Part shown: positions 34,273 through 46,402 of the stretch, piece after piece
Position numbering within the stretch: the first letter of the stretch is position 1
Layout: every line of letters starts with the position of its first letter
Translations under genes and position numbers: made by a program
Notes under the pieces: model-generated
The model's database searches: none
Seen by the model: the letters and a program-made list of their open reading frames with translations, nothing else
What the model was told of the DNA's origin: nothing
NCBI RefSeq assembly: GCF_038502225.1
Contig: NC_091312.1
Location: forward strand, 30,190,720 to 30,254,719
Length of the DNA stretch: 64,000 bases
DNA from: Cherax quadricarinatus
Taxonomy: Eukaryota; Arthropoda; Malacostraca; Decapoda; Parastacidae
Direction: 5' to 3'

Positions 34273-36334
34273 AGAAAGCCTAGGGAAAGTATGGATTTGT
34301 CAGTTAAAAACAGAGTAGGGGAATTAGTAGATGGGGAAAGGGAGGTATTAGGTAGATGGCGAGAATATTTTGAGGAACTTTTAAATGTTGAGGAAGAAAG
34401 GGAGGCGGTAATTTCATGCACTGGCCAGGGAGGTATACCATCTTTTAGGAGTGAAGAAGAGCAGAATGTAAGTGTGGTGGAGGTGCGTGAGGCATTACGT
34501 AGAATGAAAGGGGATAAAGCAGCTGGAACTGATGGGATCGTGACAGAAATGTTAAAAGCAGGGGGGGATATAGTGTTGGAGTGGTTGGTACTTTTGTTTA
34601 ATAAATGTATGAAAGAGGGGAAGGTACCTAGGGATTGGCGGAGAGCATGTGTAATCCCTTTATATAAAGGGAAAGGGGACAAAAGAGATTGTAAAAATTG
34701 TAGAGGAATAAGTTTACCGAGTATACTAGGAAAAGTATACGGTAGGGTTATAATTGAAAGAATGAGAGGTAAGACAGAATGTAGGATTGCGGATGAGCAG
34801 GGAGGCTTCAGAGTGGGTAGGGGATGTGTAGATCAAGTGTTTACATTGACGCATATATGTGAACAGTATTTAGATAAAGGTAGGGAAGTTTTCATTGCAT
34901 TTATGGATTTAGAAAAGGCATATGATAGAGTGGATAGAGGAGCAATGTGGCAGATGTTGCAAGTATATGGAATAGGTGGTAAGTTACTAAATGCTGTTAA
35001 GAGTTTTTATGAGGATAGTGAGGCTCAAGTTAGGGTGTGTAGAAGAGAGGGAAAATACTTCCCGGTAAAAGTAGGTCTTAGACAGGGATGTGTAATGTCA
35101 CCATGGTTGTTTAATATATTTAAAGATGGGGTTGTAAAAGAAGTAAATGCTAGGGTGTTCGGGAGAGGGGTGGGGTTAAATTATGGGGAATCAAATTCAA
35201 AATGGGAATTGACACAGTTACTTTTTGGTGATGATACTATGCTTATGGGAGATTCTAAAGAAAAATTGCAAAGGTTAGTGGATGAGTTTGAGAATGTGTG
35301 TAAAGGTAGAAAGTTGAAAGTGAACATAGAAAAGAGTAAGGTAATGAGGGTATCAAATGATTTAGATAAAGAAAAATTGGATGTCAAATTGGGGAGGAGG
35401 AGTATGGAAGAAGTGAATGTTTTCAGATACTTGGGAGTTGACGTGTCGGCACATGGATTTATGAAGAATGAGGTTAATCATAGAATTGATGAGGGAAAAA
35501 AGGTGAGTGGTGCGTTGAGGTATATGTGGAGTCAAAAATCGTTATCTATGGAGGCAAAGAAGGGAATGTATGAAAGTATAGTAGTACCAATTCTCTTATA
35601 TGGATGTGAAGCTTGGGTGGTAAATGCAGCAGCAAGGAGACGGTTGGAGGCAGTGGAGATGTCCTGTCTAAGGGCAATGTGTGGTGTAAATATTATGCAC
35701 AAAATTAGGAGTGTGGAAATTAGGAGAAGGTGTGGAGTTAATGAAAGCATTAGTCAGACGGCAGAAGAGGGGTTGTTGAGGTGGTTTGGTCATTTAGAGA
35801 GAATGGATCAAAGTAGAATGACATGGAAAGCATTTAAATCTATAGGGGAAGGAAGGAGGGGTAGGGGTCGTCCTCGAAAGGGTTGGAAAGAGAGGGTAAA
35901 GGAGATTTTGTGGGCGATGGGCTTGGACTTCCAGCAAGCGTGCATGAGCGTGTTAGATAGGAGTGAATGGAAACGAATGATACTTGGGACCTGACGATCT
36001 GTTGGAGTGTGACCAGGGTAATATTTAGTGAAGGGATTCATGGAAAACGGTTATTTTCATATAGTCGGACTTGAGTCCTGGAAATGGGAAGTACAATGCC
36101 TGCACTTTAAAGGAGGGGTTTGGGATATTGGCAGTTTGGAGGGATATGTTGTGTATCTTTATACGTATATGCTTCTAAACTGTTGTATTCTGAGCACCTC
36201 TGCAAAAACAACGATAATGTGTGAGTGTGGTGAAAGTGTTGAATGATGATGAAAGTACTTTTTTGGGGGGATGTTCTTTCTTTTTTGGGTCACCCTGCCT
36301 CGGTGGGAGACGGCCGACTTGTTGAAAAAAAAAA
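34273..36334 (+). mobile_element. RTE-type LINE, copy 3 (5'-truncated, RT intact)
   Basis: Plus strand. Begins AAGAAAGCCTAGGGAAAGTA, which matches RTE copy 2 from 30920 onward, so the endonuclease half is missing. The 3' UTR (35995-36334) ends TCACCCTGCCTCGGTGGGAG ... AAAAAAAAA, followed by (TA)n that holds MITE copy 2. Confidence 0.9.
34291..35994 (+). CDS. RTE copy 3 reverse transcriptase (567 codons, open)
   Basis: Continuous frame ending TGA at 35994. The first ATG is used by default; the natural ORF would start upstream with the endonuclease. Blocks and approximate residues: [18 protein letters not shown] (about 75-93), [20 protein letters not shown] (about 125-145), [15 protein letters not shown] (motif A, about 206-220), [16 protein letters not shown] (motif B, about 262-277), [13 protein letters not shown] (catalytic box, about 311), YGCEAWVVN (about 438), GRGRPRKGW (about 523-531). 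The catalytic box is F-G-D-D instead of the F-A-D-D of copies 1 and 2; both aspartates remain. The RGRPRK stretch resembles an AT-hook. The enzyme would copy element RNA into DNA at a nick, but without its endonuclease this copy is probably not autonomous. Confidence 0.88.
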   Translation: MDLSVKNRVGELVDGEREVLGRWREYFEELLNVEEEREAVISCTGQGGIPSFRSEEEQNVSVVEVREALRRMKGDKAAGTDGIVTEMLKAGGDIVLEWLVLLFNKCMKEGKVPRDWRRACVIPLYKGKGDKRDCKNCRGISLPSILGKVYGRVIIERMRGKTECRIADEQGGFRVGRGCVDQVFTLTHICEQYLDKGREVFIAFMDLEKAYDRVDRGAMWQMLQVYGIGGKLLNAVKSFYEDSEAQVRVCRREGKYFPVKVGLRQGCVMSPWLFNIFKDGVVKEVNARVFGRGVGLNYGESNSKWELTQLLFGDDTMLMGDSKEKLQRLVDEFENVCKGRKLKVNIEKSKVMRVSNDLDKEKLDVKLGRRSMEEVNVFRYLGVDVSAHGFMKNEVNHRIDEGKKVSGALRYMWSQKSLSMEAKKGMYESIVVPILLYGCEAWVVNAAARRRLEAVEMSCLRAMCGVNIMHKIRSVEIRRRCGVNESISQTAEEGLLRWFGHLERMDQSRMTWKAFKSIGEGRRGRGRPRKGWKERVKEILWAMGLDFQQACMSVLDRSEWKRMILGT

Positions 36335-36357
36335 TATGTATATATATATATATATAT
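36335..36357. repeat. Short (TA)n tract
   Basis: The tail of RTE copy 3 continues into TA units up to the MITE boundary. The tract resumes at 36747 on the other side of MITE copy 2. Confidence 0.9.
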
Positions 36358-36852
<495 letters not shown>

Positions 36853-36915
36853 ATAAGATCACAGTAAGCAGGTAATTTCAGAATATGCAAAACAACCACT
36901 CTGAAAGAATAGAGA

Positions 36916-36957
36916 AATTCCAAGCGCTTTCGTGACTACTCACATTATCAAGGAACT
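36916..36957 (-). ncRNA. Hammerhead-like fold, PLE-3
   Basis: Minus strand: stem I AGUUCC/GGAAUU (six pairs, one G-U), core UUGAUAA, one extra base, stem II GUGA/UCAC, GAAA, self-complementary AGCGCU. Same fold as in the PLE families near 53-57 kb despite unrelated stem sequence. Confidence 0.42.
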
Positions 36958-37170
36958 ATGAAAGTAAAGCATCCAAGGAAGCTATATAAGGGGTCTGGCC
37001 AACACCTCACTATCAGATCCCACAACAGTTAAACACCTGACGCGCGCCGACCGAACTGGATAGGTCCTTTGCACAACTCACCCACAAACTATTCTACCCA
37101 AGAAAATTAAAAAATTATTTGTCCAGTGTATTATTAAATTCTTCCCAAATTCTATTAATTATAAATGGAT

Positions 37171-38259
<1,089 letters not shown>

Positions 38260-39101
38260 GTGGCAAGACGACGGGTGGCAAGACGTGTGGTAAGACGTGT
38301 GGCGGGCTAGCTGCGGGATTTTTCAATTATAACTCCGGATCAACGAGGCTGACCAGGTTAAGACTCAACAGGACTTATTGTGAATATTCTGGAAAGATTC
38401 CAGTGAAGCGAGAAGACATTTCAGTGCACCATTTCAAGGTAAATTGTGGAAGTGTTGTGCAGTTTGTAAATGTTGGTGAGGGGTGGTAGTGAGGAAGACG
38501 GCCAGTGGAGGGGTGGGGGAGTACAAACAAGGCCTACACTGTGTATGAGTACCGGCCAAGATTATCGTACATATAAACCTCGAAAAGCTCTTATAAAAAC
38601 ATGTATATCCAGCACCATGCACCATGCTTCCAGTTAACTTGGAAATGATTGTGTCGATGCATGGACTATTTAGAGGCATATGTTATGGAAAAACAATGTG
38701 AAATTAATGTTAACGAGGGAGTGACCAGTCAGTGCATCCACCCCCACGTCACGGGGGTGGGTGGAAGAGGGCGGGATGTGTAACTAGATGGTGAGTGAAC
38801 ACATTGGTTCAGCAGTGCCCATACCCACATTGTTCATAGTGTACATGGGAAACAAATAAAGTTATTGTGTATTGTAAGACAGTGTGAACAATATATAGTG
38901 CGCAAGTCCATGTGTATTGTACTTCCCGGGATAACCCTACTCAACAACCTGCGCCTCCCCCACCTAATTCCCAGGGGAAGTTTTCCCCTTCCCCTCCCAG
39001 CCCCTCAAACTCCACCAGGCCACCACGGTCAAGTTCACTACCTTCCACGCACCATACCCACCCAGTATGTCATATTCCACTCCTATTGTCTAGTCTAGCA
39101 G
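38260..39101. other. Leader region upstream of the large LINE ORF
   Basis: A short tandem GTGGCAAGAC-type repeat lies at 38260-38310. A G/C-rich inverted repeat CCACCCCC...GGGGGTGG lies at 38738-38760 with a 7-base loop. The stretch 38930-39090 is pyrimidine-rich. It could be the 5' UTR of the element encoding the 39102 ORF; I see no other coding sequence. Confidence 0.45.
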
Positions 39102-41999
39102 ATGGATGCCAACCAGGAGGAAGCAAGCAGCCAGGGAAATGGCACGGTTGGCAATACTAGGAGAGGCAAGTGTCGGTCATGCTTACAGCTTCGTTGTCTC
39201 AACTCCAATGGTTTCCTCCGCAAGCACGGTAGTTGCCCTGGTTCAGGATGTCCTCCTGTGGAAAGTGATGATCCCGAGCCACCTCAGGCACCTGAACCCT
39301 CACCAACAGATTTCATCTCATCAGACAATCTCTTGGAAGCAATTAAAGCAACAGGTACCAGGACACTCACACATATTCCCAAAGCAGCCCGTCCACATGC
39401 ATCTGGGAAACTTACAGACCTCCTGAAAAAAGTAAACGATGGTTCCACTATCTTAAATGCTCCACCAACCATCAAGGCATGGCACAACTTGCTACTTTTT
39501 GGCAATGTCTGCTTAGCTGTGCCGGAAAGAAGGGGAAAGAGGCTAGCCTCAATGATAATTAAATCCTTAAGAGATTTTCCTAGAGTTGATAACCTCATTC
39601 GCCTTCCCCGTCAACACAAAAAAGGGAGAGGCAGAACCCCCACTCACTCTACTGACAGTGAAAAAGTCAGAGTCCAGGTGAGCAAGAAAATTGAAGAGGG
39701 CAACACAGTGGGGGCAATAAGAATTATTACCAGTGAAGATACAGTTGCTCCCAGGGATGCTGACACGGCTGAAGCACTTAGAGGAAAGCACCCTGCCAGG
39801 GAAACCAGTGGCACCAACAGTTCCAACACCTCTGTCCCCACTATGGAACCATTGATAGTGGAAGACTCAGACATTTACAAAGCAATAATGTCGTTCCCAT
39901 CTGGCTCTGCTGGGGGTTACACTGGAATAAGGCCACAGCATTTAAAGGAAATGGTTAATCCAGTTATTGGGGAAATTGCAGAGACACTGCTTTCAGAGAT
40001 CACAAGGTTCGTCAACAATTCCTTGGCTGGTCTGATCCCTGATGAAATTAGACCTTTCTTTTTTGGTGCAACACTTTGTGCACTTAAAAAGAAGGATGGA
40101 GGAATTCGGCCAATTGCAGTAGGCAACACCTTACGCCGCCTCGTATCCAAAGCTGCTGTCCGAAGTATTCGTGCACAGGCAGCCATGATGCTTCAAACAA
40201 ACCAGCTTGGCTTTGGGGTCTCTCAAGGAAGTGAAGCAGCGGTTCATGCAACAAGGGCGTATATCAACAACCTGCCTGAGGACAATGCAGTGGTAAAATT
40301 AGATTTCAAGAATGCGTTCAATCTCCTGAAAAGAGACGTGGTATTAGCAGCAGTACAAGAACATTTCCCTGGTCTCTTCCCTTTTGTTTCAGCCGGGTAT
40401 AGCAAGGAATCAATGCTTCTCTTTGGAGAGCATGAAATTACATCATCGGAGGGTGTTCAACAAGGAGATCCTCTTGCACCATTTCTCTTCTGTATAGCAG
40501 TTAGGGAAATCACAGTCAGACTGACCAGCGAGCTAAACATCTGGTTCCTAGATGATGGCACACTAGCAGGTACAAAAGAGTCCCTCCTACATGACCTTAC
40601 ACAGGTAATGACACGGGGACAGGAAATGGGTCTCATCCTGAATCCATCCAAATGTGAAATCATCTCAGTCAGTCAACAAGTGATAAATGCAGTGAGATCA
40701 AAACTACCAGGAGCAGCAGTCATTGCCCCCACAAATAGTGTCTTGCTAGGAGCACCTCTGGGAAGCAATGCCATTGACACAATTCTCAGGAAGAAATTGG
40801 AAGAGTTAAGGAGAATGGAACAACGAATAGGCAATCTGGACACCCACGATGCCTTGTACCTTCTCACAAAGTGCTTGAGTCTGCCCAGGTTGACACATTT
40901 CCTAAGATGTGCACCTTCATATGATAACCCTATACTGCACGAATATGACAGTATTCTGAGGCAGATTTTTACGAAAGTACTTAACCTTACTCTAGAAGAC
41001 GGGCAGTGGAACCAAGCTACACTTCCAGTCAGACTAGGAGGCATTGGTGTCCGCAAGTCATCACAGATTGCGTTACCTGCTTTTCTGTCCTCGTGTATTG
41101 CATCCAGAGAGCTTGTAGCAGCGATTCTCCCTGAACATCTTAGGGACAAGATAGGAGTCCAGGACCAAAAATTCATTGACGGAGCAATGATCTGGGATAA
41201 TCTAACGGGCTCTGGAGCCAGACCTGCTCCCCCCAACAACTACAAACAATCGCACTGGGATGGTCCAATAGTGGAAAATATTGCCTCAACAATGCTTCAG
41301 AGTGTGTCAGGGAAGGATAGAGCCCGCCTCCTGGCAGTGAGAGCCCCTCATGCTGGGGACTTTCTGTTGGCTGTTCCCAACTCCAGCCTTGGCACACGTC
41401 TCGACCCACAGACCATCCGCATCGGTGTTGCCCTTCGACTTGCCGCCCCTATTCTCGCCGAACACAGGTGTATTTGTGGCAGTGAAGCAGCAGACCGATT
41501 CGGGTACCATGGTCTTGTGTGCCGTAAATCCGAGGGAAAGATTGCAAGACATGAGGAGGTTAATAACATTATCAAGAGGAGCCTCACAACAGCTGGATGC
41601 CCAGCAGTAAGGGAGCCACCCCAACTATGCAGATCTGATGGCAGCCAGAAGCGTCCAGATGGTATCACCCTTCAAGCCTGGACAGATGGGAAGCAGGTGG
41701 TGTGGGACTATACATGTGCATCTACCTTGGCTGATACCTATCTCCAATACACCAGGGAGGAAGGAGGGGCAGCTGCCAGCTTCAGGGAGTCCCAAAAGTC
41801 TAGAAAATATGGAGAACTTGCCCATCATTATATGTTTGTTCCCATAGGCTCAGAGACCCTTGGCTCATGGGGAAAGAGTGCATCTAAATTCCTTAAGGAG
41901 CTGGGAAAAAGACTCATCAGGGTAACTAGGGATCCCAGGGCAGCTAGTTTTCTGTTCCAGCGGCTCAGTGCGGCTGTTCAAAGGGGTAATGCCTGCTGT

Positions 42000-42056
<57 letters not shown>
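39102..42056 (+). CDS. Early-branching LINE polyprotein: zinc finger, RT, CCHC, restriction-like endonuclease
   Basis: 984 codons without a break. N-terminal Cys/His cluster C24-x2-C27-x14-H42-x2-C45 may be a DNA-binding zinc finger. RT blocks follow: KDGGIRPIAVGNTLRRLVSK (about 330-350), KLDFKNAFNLLKRD (motif A, Asp about 400), EGVQQGDPLAPFLFCIAV (about 450-467), NIWFLDDGTLAG (catalytic Asp-Asp about 484-485), LILNPSKCEII. Then a CICGS...H-x3-C knuckle near 785-805, and RPDG (about 851-854) with WDYTC about 16 residues later, which fits the PD...D core of the restriction-like endonuclease in R2/R4/NeSL-type LINEs. No APE domain is present. The catalytic box is F-L-D-D, not the common F/Y-A-D-D. 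The last ~16 codons are (GT)n (poly-CV), so the natural stop is lost or displaced by the microsatellite at 42004. The clade is inferred from domain order. Confidence 0.8.
42004..42054. repeat. (GT)n microsatellite
   Basis: About 25 GT units replacing or following the 3' end of the large LINE ORF. 42055-42316 beyond it shows no gene. Confidence 0.98.
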
Positions 42057-42059
<3 letters not shown>

Positions 42060-42316
42060 TCCATACACTCAAGATAAGCAGTAATAAACAACTGTCAATG
42101 AGTATAAAGAAGAATGGATGAAGGATGGAAGGGTAGCCGTGGCGGTAGCTGATGCACCACTTACACTCGGCTAAGAGGCTTCTAAACAGGAACAATCAGT
42201 AAACAGAACTTCTGTTCATGTTTCCGTCAGCGTTCAGTTTCCTGATTCTTCCTATTAAGAAGCTTCTCAGGCGAGTGGTAACGCCTCCTTCCTTTACTAA
42301 GAACTTCATCAGCGAA

Positions 42317-42486
<170 letters not shown>

Positions 42487-42941
42487 CTATTCCTCGCTAC
42501 CTCCCTCCCTCCCTGCCTCTCACTCTCTCTTTTCTTTTCTATTCCCTGCAACATTGCCACAGGAACACCCCTCTTCACTACCTTCCGTTCCCTTGCATCA
42601 AACACCTTTATCTTCCTCCTCCTCCCCCCTTAACTTCACTCCTTGACTCACTTCACGCCATAAAACTCCATTTCCCTGAGTAAAAACACAACAATATTTG
42701 CCCAGTCTCTCTCTGCTTGCACTGTGATGCTAACAGCTGGTTGTCAGCAGCATCAACAAGTGAAGCTGTAGCCAGCTGACCTGTTCGTCACCGTTGTTCA
42801 TATGTTGTTCCACTTTAGTAATGACACAGGTGTTCCTGCCTCCGATGTTCAGCTGACTCACTTCACATCATGTAAAATAAATATCTTGCAGAATGACTAG
42901 AGAGGATTGCATGTTTTGTACGTCCAGTGTATTCCACAACT

Positions 42942-43192
42942 TCACATACAACACCACCACCACCAGATACCCGCCGCCACCACCACCACCCCACACACAC
43001 AACCTCCACGCCCACTACCTCCTCCATCCCCCACCCCAACCAAACAACTCCACCCCACAACCCCCCACCGCCACCCCCACTGAACCAATACTCCACCACA
43101 CCAACACACCACCACCACCCCCACCCCACCACCACCCCACCCCACAGCACCCCTCCACCCCCACCCCTCCACCATTCCCAAACCACCCCACA
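42942..43192. repeat. Nearly G-free C/A-rich tract
   Basis: About 250 bases of CACC/ACC/CCCC words with very few G on the plus strand. The minus strand is G-rich with many GGGG and GGGGG runs. Long open frames through it are low complexity and not believable as proteins. Confidence 0.9.
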
Positions 43193-43384
43193 GATAGAGT
43201 CAAAGTCACAGGTAAAGAAGAGCACGTACAAACGAGGAAGTACTCGCAGCCACCCCTTCACGCCTCCTGAAGGGACGTTACTCCTGAAAATCACATAACA
43301 GGGATAAAACTGACCTCTGAGGGGATGGAAGCGGCACTATCCACTTCTGTCAACGCTATTTTCAAATTGTTTTCCTTGCATAAC

Positions 43385-43385
<1 letters not shown>

Positions 43386-43442
<57 letters not shown>

Positions 43443-43459
43443 AGAGAGGGAGAGAGAGA

Positions 43460-43549
<90 letters not shown>
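43386..43549. repeat. (GA)n microsatellite
   Basis: About 80 GA units with GGGAG interruptions in the left half. Confidence 0.98.
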
Positions 43550-43556
<7 letters not shown>

Positions 43557-44199
43557 CGTGTGTGTGCTTTGCTATATCCTTTCATAATCTGAATTTATCA
43601 CACTTGATGACATTGTTTCGACTTCAGCAGTGGTTAGAAATCCTCATCACCTTTGTTGACATATATATTCTGTCGGTTTCACGTCAGTTACATTCCATCA
43701 CATTCTACGTCTTGCACGACAGTGCAGAGTCACAGTACATTACCTGCGTTGGAAAGATTCCTGTTACAGAGAATTAACTCTGCTGTGGGAAATTATGTGG
43801 GTGAATTTCACAGGTACAATTCTGAATTAACATTTCACCCACATAACTGGTGAAAAACTCTGGCACATCAAAAACAGAATATACTTACTGATATTGATGT
43901 TCCTTAGAGACAAGTGGGACTTTAGCTACACTAGGTTACAATAGTTTCCCTCCCTCGTGTCCACCTCAGCTTCCCAGACCCACACGTCTGGACCTTAATT
44001 TGAACTATATGTTCTTAAAATTATTTGGAAAAATTATGCCAATAACACTAACAAATTACGTGTGGACTGTATATCTGTTCTGTAGAATCATTACTTGACC
44101 TGAGTAATTTGTGTGAGTAGTTACATATATAGATGAATTACAGGATCAGAAAAATAGGAAAGACATTTCAATATTACTCACCAAATTATCTTGGTGATA
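43550..44199. other. Spacer with a small inverted repeat
   Basis: No gene seen. TTATGTGGGTGAAAT-type sequence at 43793-43807 is matched in reverse complement at 43832-43846, giving a 15-bp stem with a 24-base loop; GAATTAA occurs just outside. Confidence 0.55.
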
Positions 44200-44299
44200 C
44201 ATCCTAACGCCTCAGTGGTGACCTGTACTTAACTCAGTGGTGACCTGTACTTAACTGTGTGAATAAGTGTCTTGTGTGCTCCCCGTGGACTGAACCAAG

Positions 44300-45135
44300 A
44301 TGCCCTCCATCGAGCAACTTTACCAGCAGCTTAAGGAAGAATTGAGGGTAGTGAAGATGGAGATACGGCGATTGACCGAGGAAAACAAGAGGATTCGTAG
44401 TAGTCCTCCTGTTTCGAGTCCTCAAGTCAAGAAGGGATCGTGGTCAGTGGCTGGACAGCAGGGGACGAAGTTGACGATTAAGAAGACGAATGGAAAGCCA
44501 GAAACGATGAAGAAGAAAGAGACTGCTGTGGAAACTCTTGTGGAAACCTCCAACGCATTCTCGGTGCTACTCGACGAATGTGAGTCGACTACTGGGATCG
44601 TCACGACGAACGACAACAAGGAAGGTAAGAATATTGTTGTTGATGGGGATAGCCTGGTTAGATACATGGATAGGGCATTCTGCTTGAAGGACAGGAATAG
44701 GAGACAGAGGGTTTGCTTTCCTGGGGCTGGGATGGAGGACATTGTTAGCCGGCTTGACAACATCATGAACGGTAATGGGATCAATCCTATTATTTGCCTC
44801 AGTGCTGGAGGCAATGATGTAGGCAAGCGTAGAAGTGAGGATTTAGTTAGAAAGTTCAGGACAGCTATAGACATAATTAGGAAGAAGGGGTGCGCCCTGC
44901 TATATGTGGCATTTTGCCAAGAAGAGGTGTTGGTAATGAATGGTTGTCCAGATCAATTGGTATTAATTGTTGGCTGGATAAACACTGTAAGGATAATGCA
45001 GTACCATTCATTGACAACTGGGACAACTTCTATGACCGAAATGACATGTATGCCAGGGATGGGGTTCACTTATCCAGGGCAGGTGTGGGTTTTCTTGCTA
45101 ACTCAGTTGAGGGGGTTGTTAGGACTTTAAACTAG
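44300..45135 (+). pseudogene. CR1-B ORF1 (coiled coil plus SGNH esterase), one frameshift
   Basis: Begins MPSIEQLYQQLKEELRVVKM, a leucine-patterned coiled-coil start, followed by a basic linker (KKTNGKPETMKKKETAVE). The SGNH part has VDGDSLVRYMDRAF (nucleophile Ser in GDS), VCFPGAGMEDIVSRLDNIM, PIICLSAGGNDVGKRR (GGND block) and, in the next frame, YARDGVHLSRAGVG (Asp and His block). The break is a one-base change at about 44890 in GGGGTGCGCC; the second part runs 44890-45135 and ends TAG. Esterase domains of this kind are known in ORF1 of some CR1/L2 elements; their role is unclear (membrane or lipid interaction has been suggested). Confidence 0.9.
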
Positions 45136-45149
45136 GATTAGTTAGAGGT

Positions 45150-46402
45150 ATGGGTTTAGAAATGATAAATAATGAGTATGGATATATTGACTTATGCTCT
45201 GATATTAAGAATCTTAATAGTAACTGTCATGGAGTAACTCTGGGTAATGATAATTTCAGAAATTGTGTAAAAACAAAGATGAATAGGAAAAATGTGCAGA
45301 AGAAACATATGATGGCATTTTATGCTAACAGTCTATGTGCAAGAAATAAAATTAATGAACTACGTTTGGTAGCATGTGCTGGGAACTTTGACATCATTGC
45401 ATTAACTGAAACATGGTATGATTTAAAGAGTCGGGATATGACTGCTGAGTGTAATATTCAGGGATTTAAGTTGTTCAATGTAGATAGATGTAATGGGAAG
45501 GGGGGAGGAGTTGCATTATATGTTCGAGAAAATATTAATTGTTGCATAAAAACAGGTATAAAAATAGATGGAGCATTAACAGATTCTGTTTGGGTAGAGT
45601 TTGTAGAGGGTCAAGAAAAACTAATTCTAGATGTAATATACCGACCTCCAGGCTTCACGATAGAGGGAGACTTCTTTGGGACGAAATTGTTAGAGCTTCT
45701 AGACACAATAACATAGTCATAGTAGGGGACTTTAACTTTAGTCAAATTGATTGGAATTCTTTGACAGGTTATCTAGAGTCCAGTGACTTTATGGAAACAG
45801 TTCAGGACTGTTTTCTGAAGCAGAGCGTAACAGAGCCTACTAGGGGTAATAATTTGCTAGACCTAGTCTTGTCAAATAAGGAAACTCTCGTGAATAATCT
45901 GGAGATCACTGAACAGCTTGGCACAAGTGATCACAAATCCATCACTTTTAGCATTAACTGAGAATGCAAGAATAATGATAATACAGTAAAAATTCCTGAT
46001 TTCCGTTCTGCAGACTATAATGGACTTAGGGAACACCTGTCTAATCTTGATTGGGGTTATCTAGCTAATGATTTTATTGGCGATGATCGTACGTATGATT
46101 ATGAAGGGATCTGCTTTTATGATTTTTTTCTTAATAATGTACACCGTGCCCAGAGTATATACATTCCCCAGAGAGATATTAGGTCTAATAATAACGATCC
46201 CAAATGGGTTAACAGTAGGCTAAAGCATCTATTAGGGGAGAAAAGGGGAATTTATAGGCGCATCAGAAGAGGAGAGGTTAACCTTTCTGACCAATATGTT
46301 CAGCTTAAAAGAGAAGTAAAAAAGGGGATTAGAAAGGCTAAACGTGACTATGAAATTAGAGTTGCTAGTGAATCAAAGACTAATCCAAAGGGGTTCTTTC
46401 AA
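45150..46402 (+). pseudogene. CR1-B ORF2 endonuclease and linker
   Basis: ORF2 starts at ATG 45150, 12 nt after the ORF1 stop. APE blocks: FYANSLCARNKINELRLVA, FDIIALTETWYDLKS (catalytic Glu), CNIQGFKLFNVDR, GGGVALYVRENINC, then after a frameshift near 45645 IVIVGDFNFSQIDW (GDFN), LLDLVLSNKETLV and LGTSDHKSITFSI (SDH). A TGA at 45959-45961 sits where copy C has Trp. The frame continues open after it through RSNNNDPKWVNSRLKHLL to the RT. Two lesions inactivate it. Confidence 0.9.

Noticed and set aside
38738..38760. G/C-rich hairpin as a transcription terminator
   Set aside because: Intrinsic hairpin terminators are a bacterial feature; there is no T-run, and the context is eukaryotic.
42863..43298. 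Pro/His/Thr-rich and Gly/Val/Trp-rich frames of 120-143 codons in the C-rich tract
   Set aside because: Frames on both strands are open because the tract lacks the bases needed for stops; low complexity with no signal peptide or domain.
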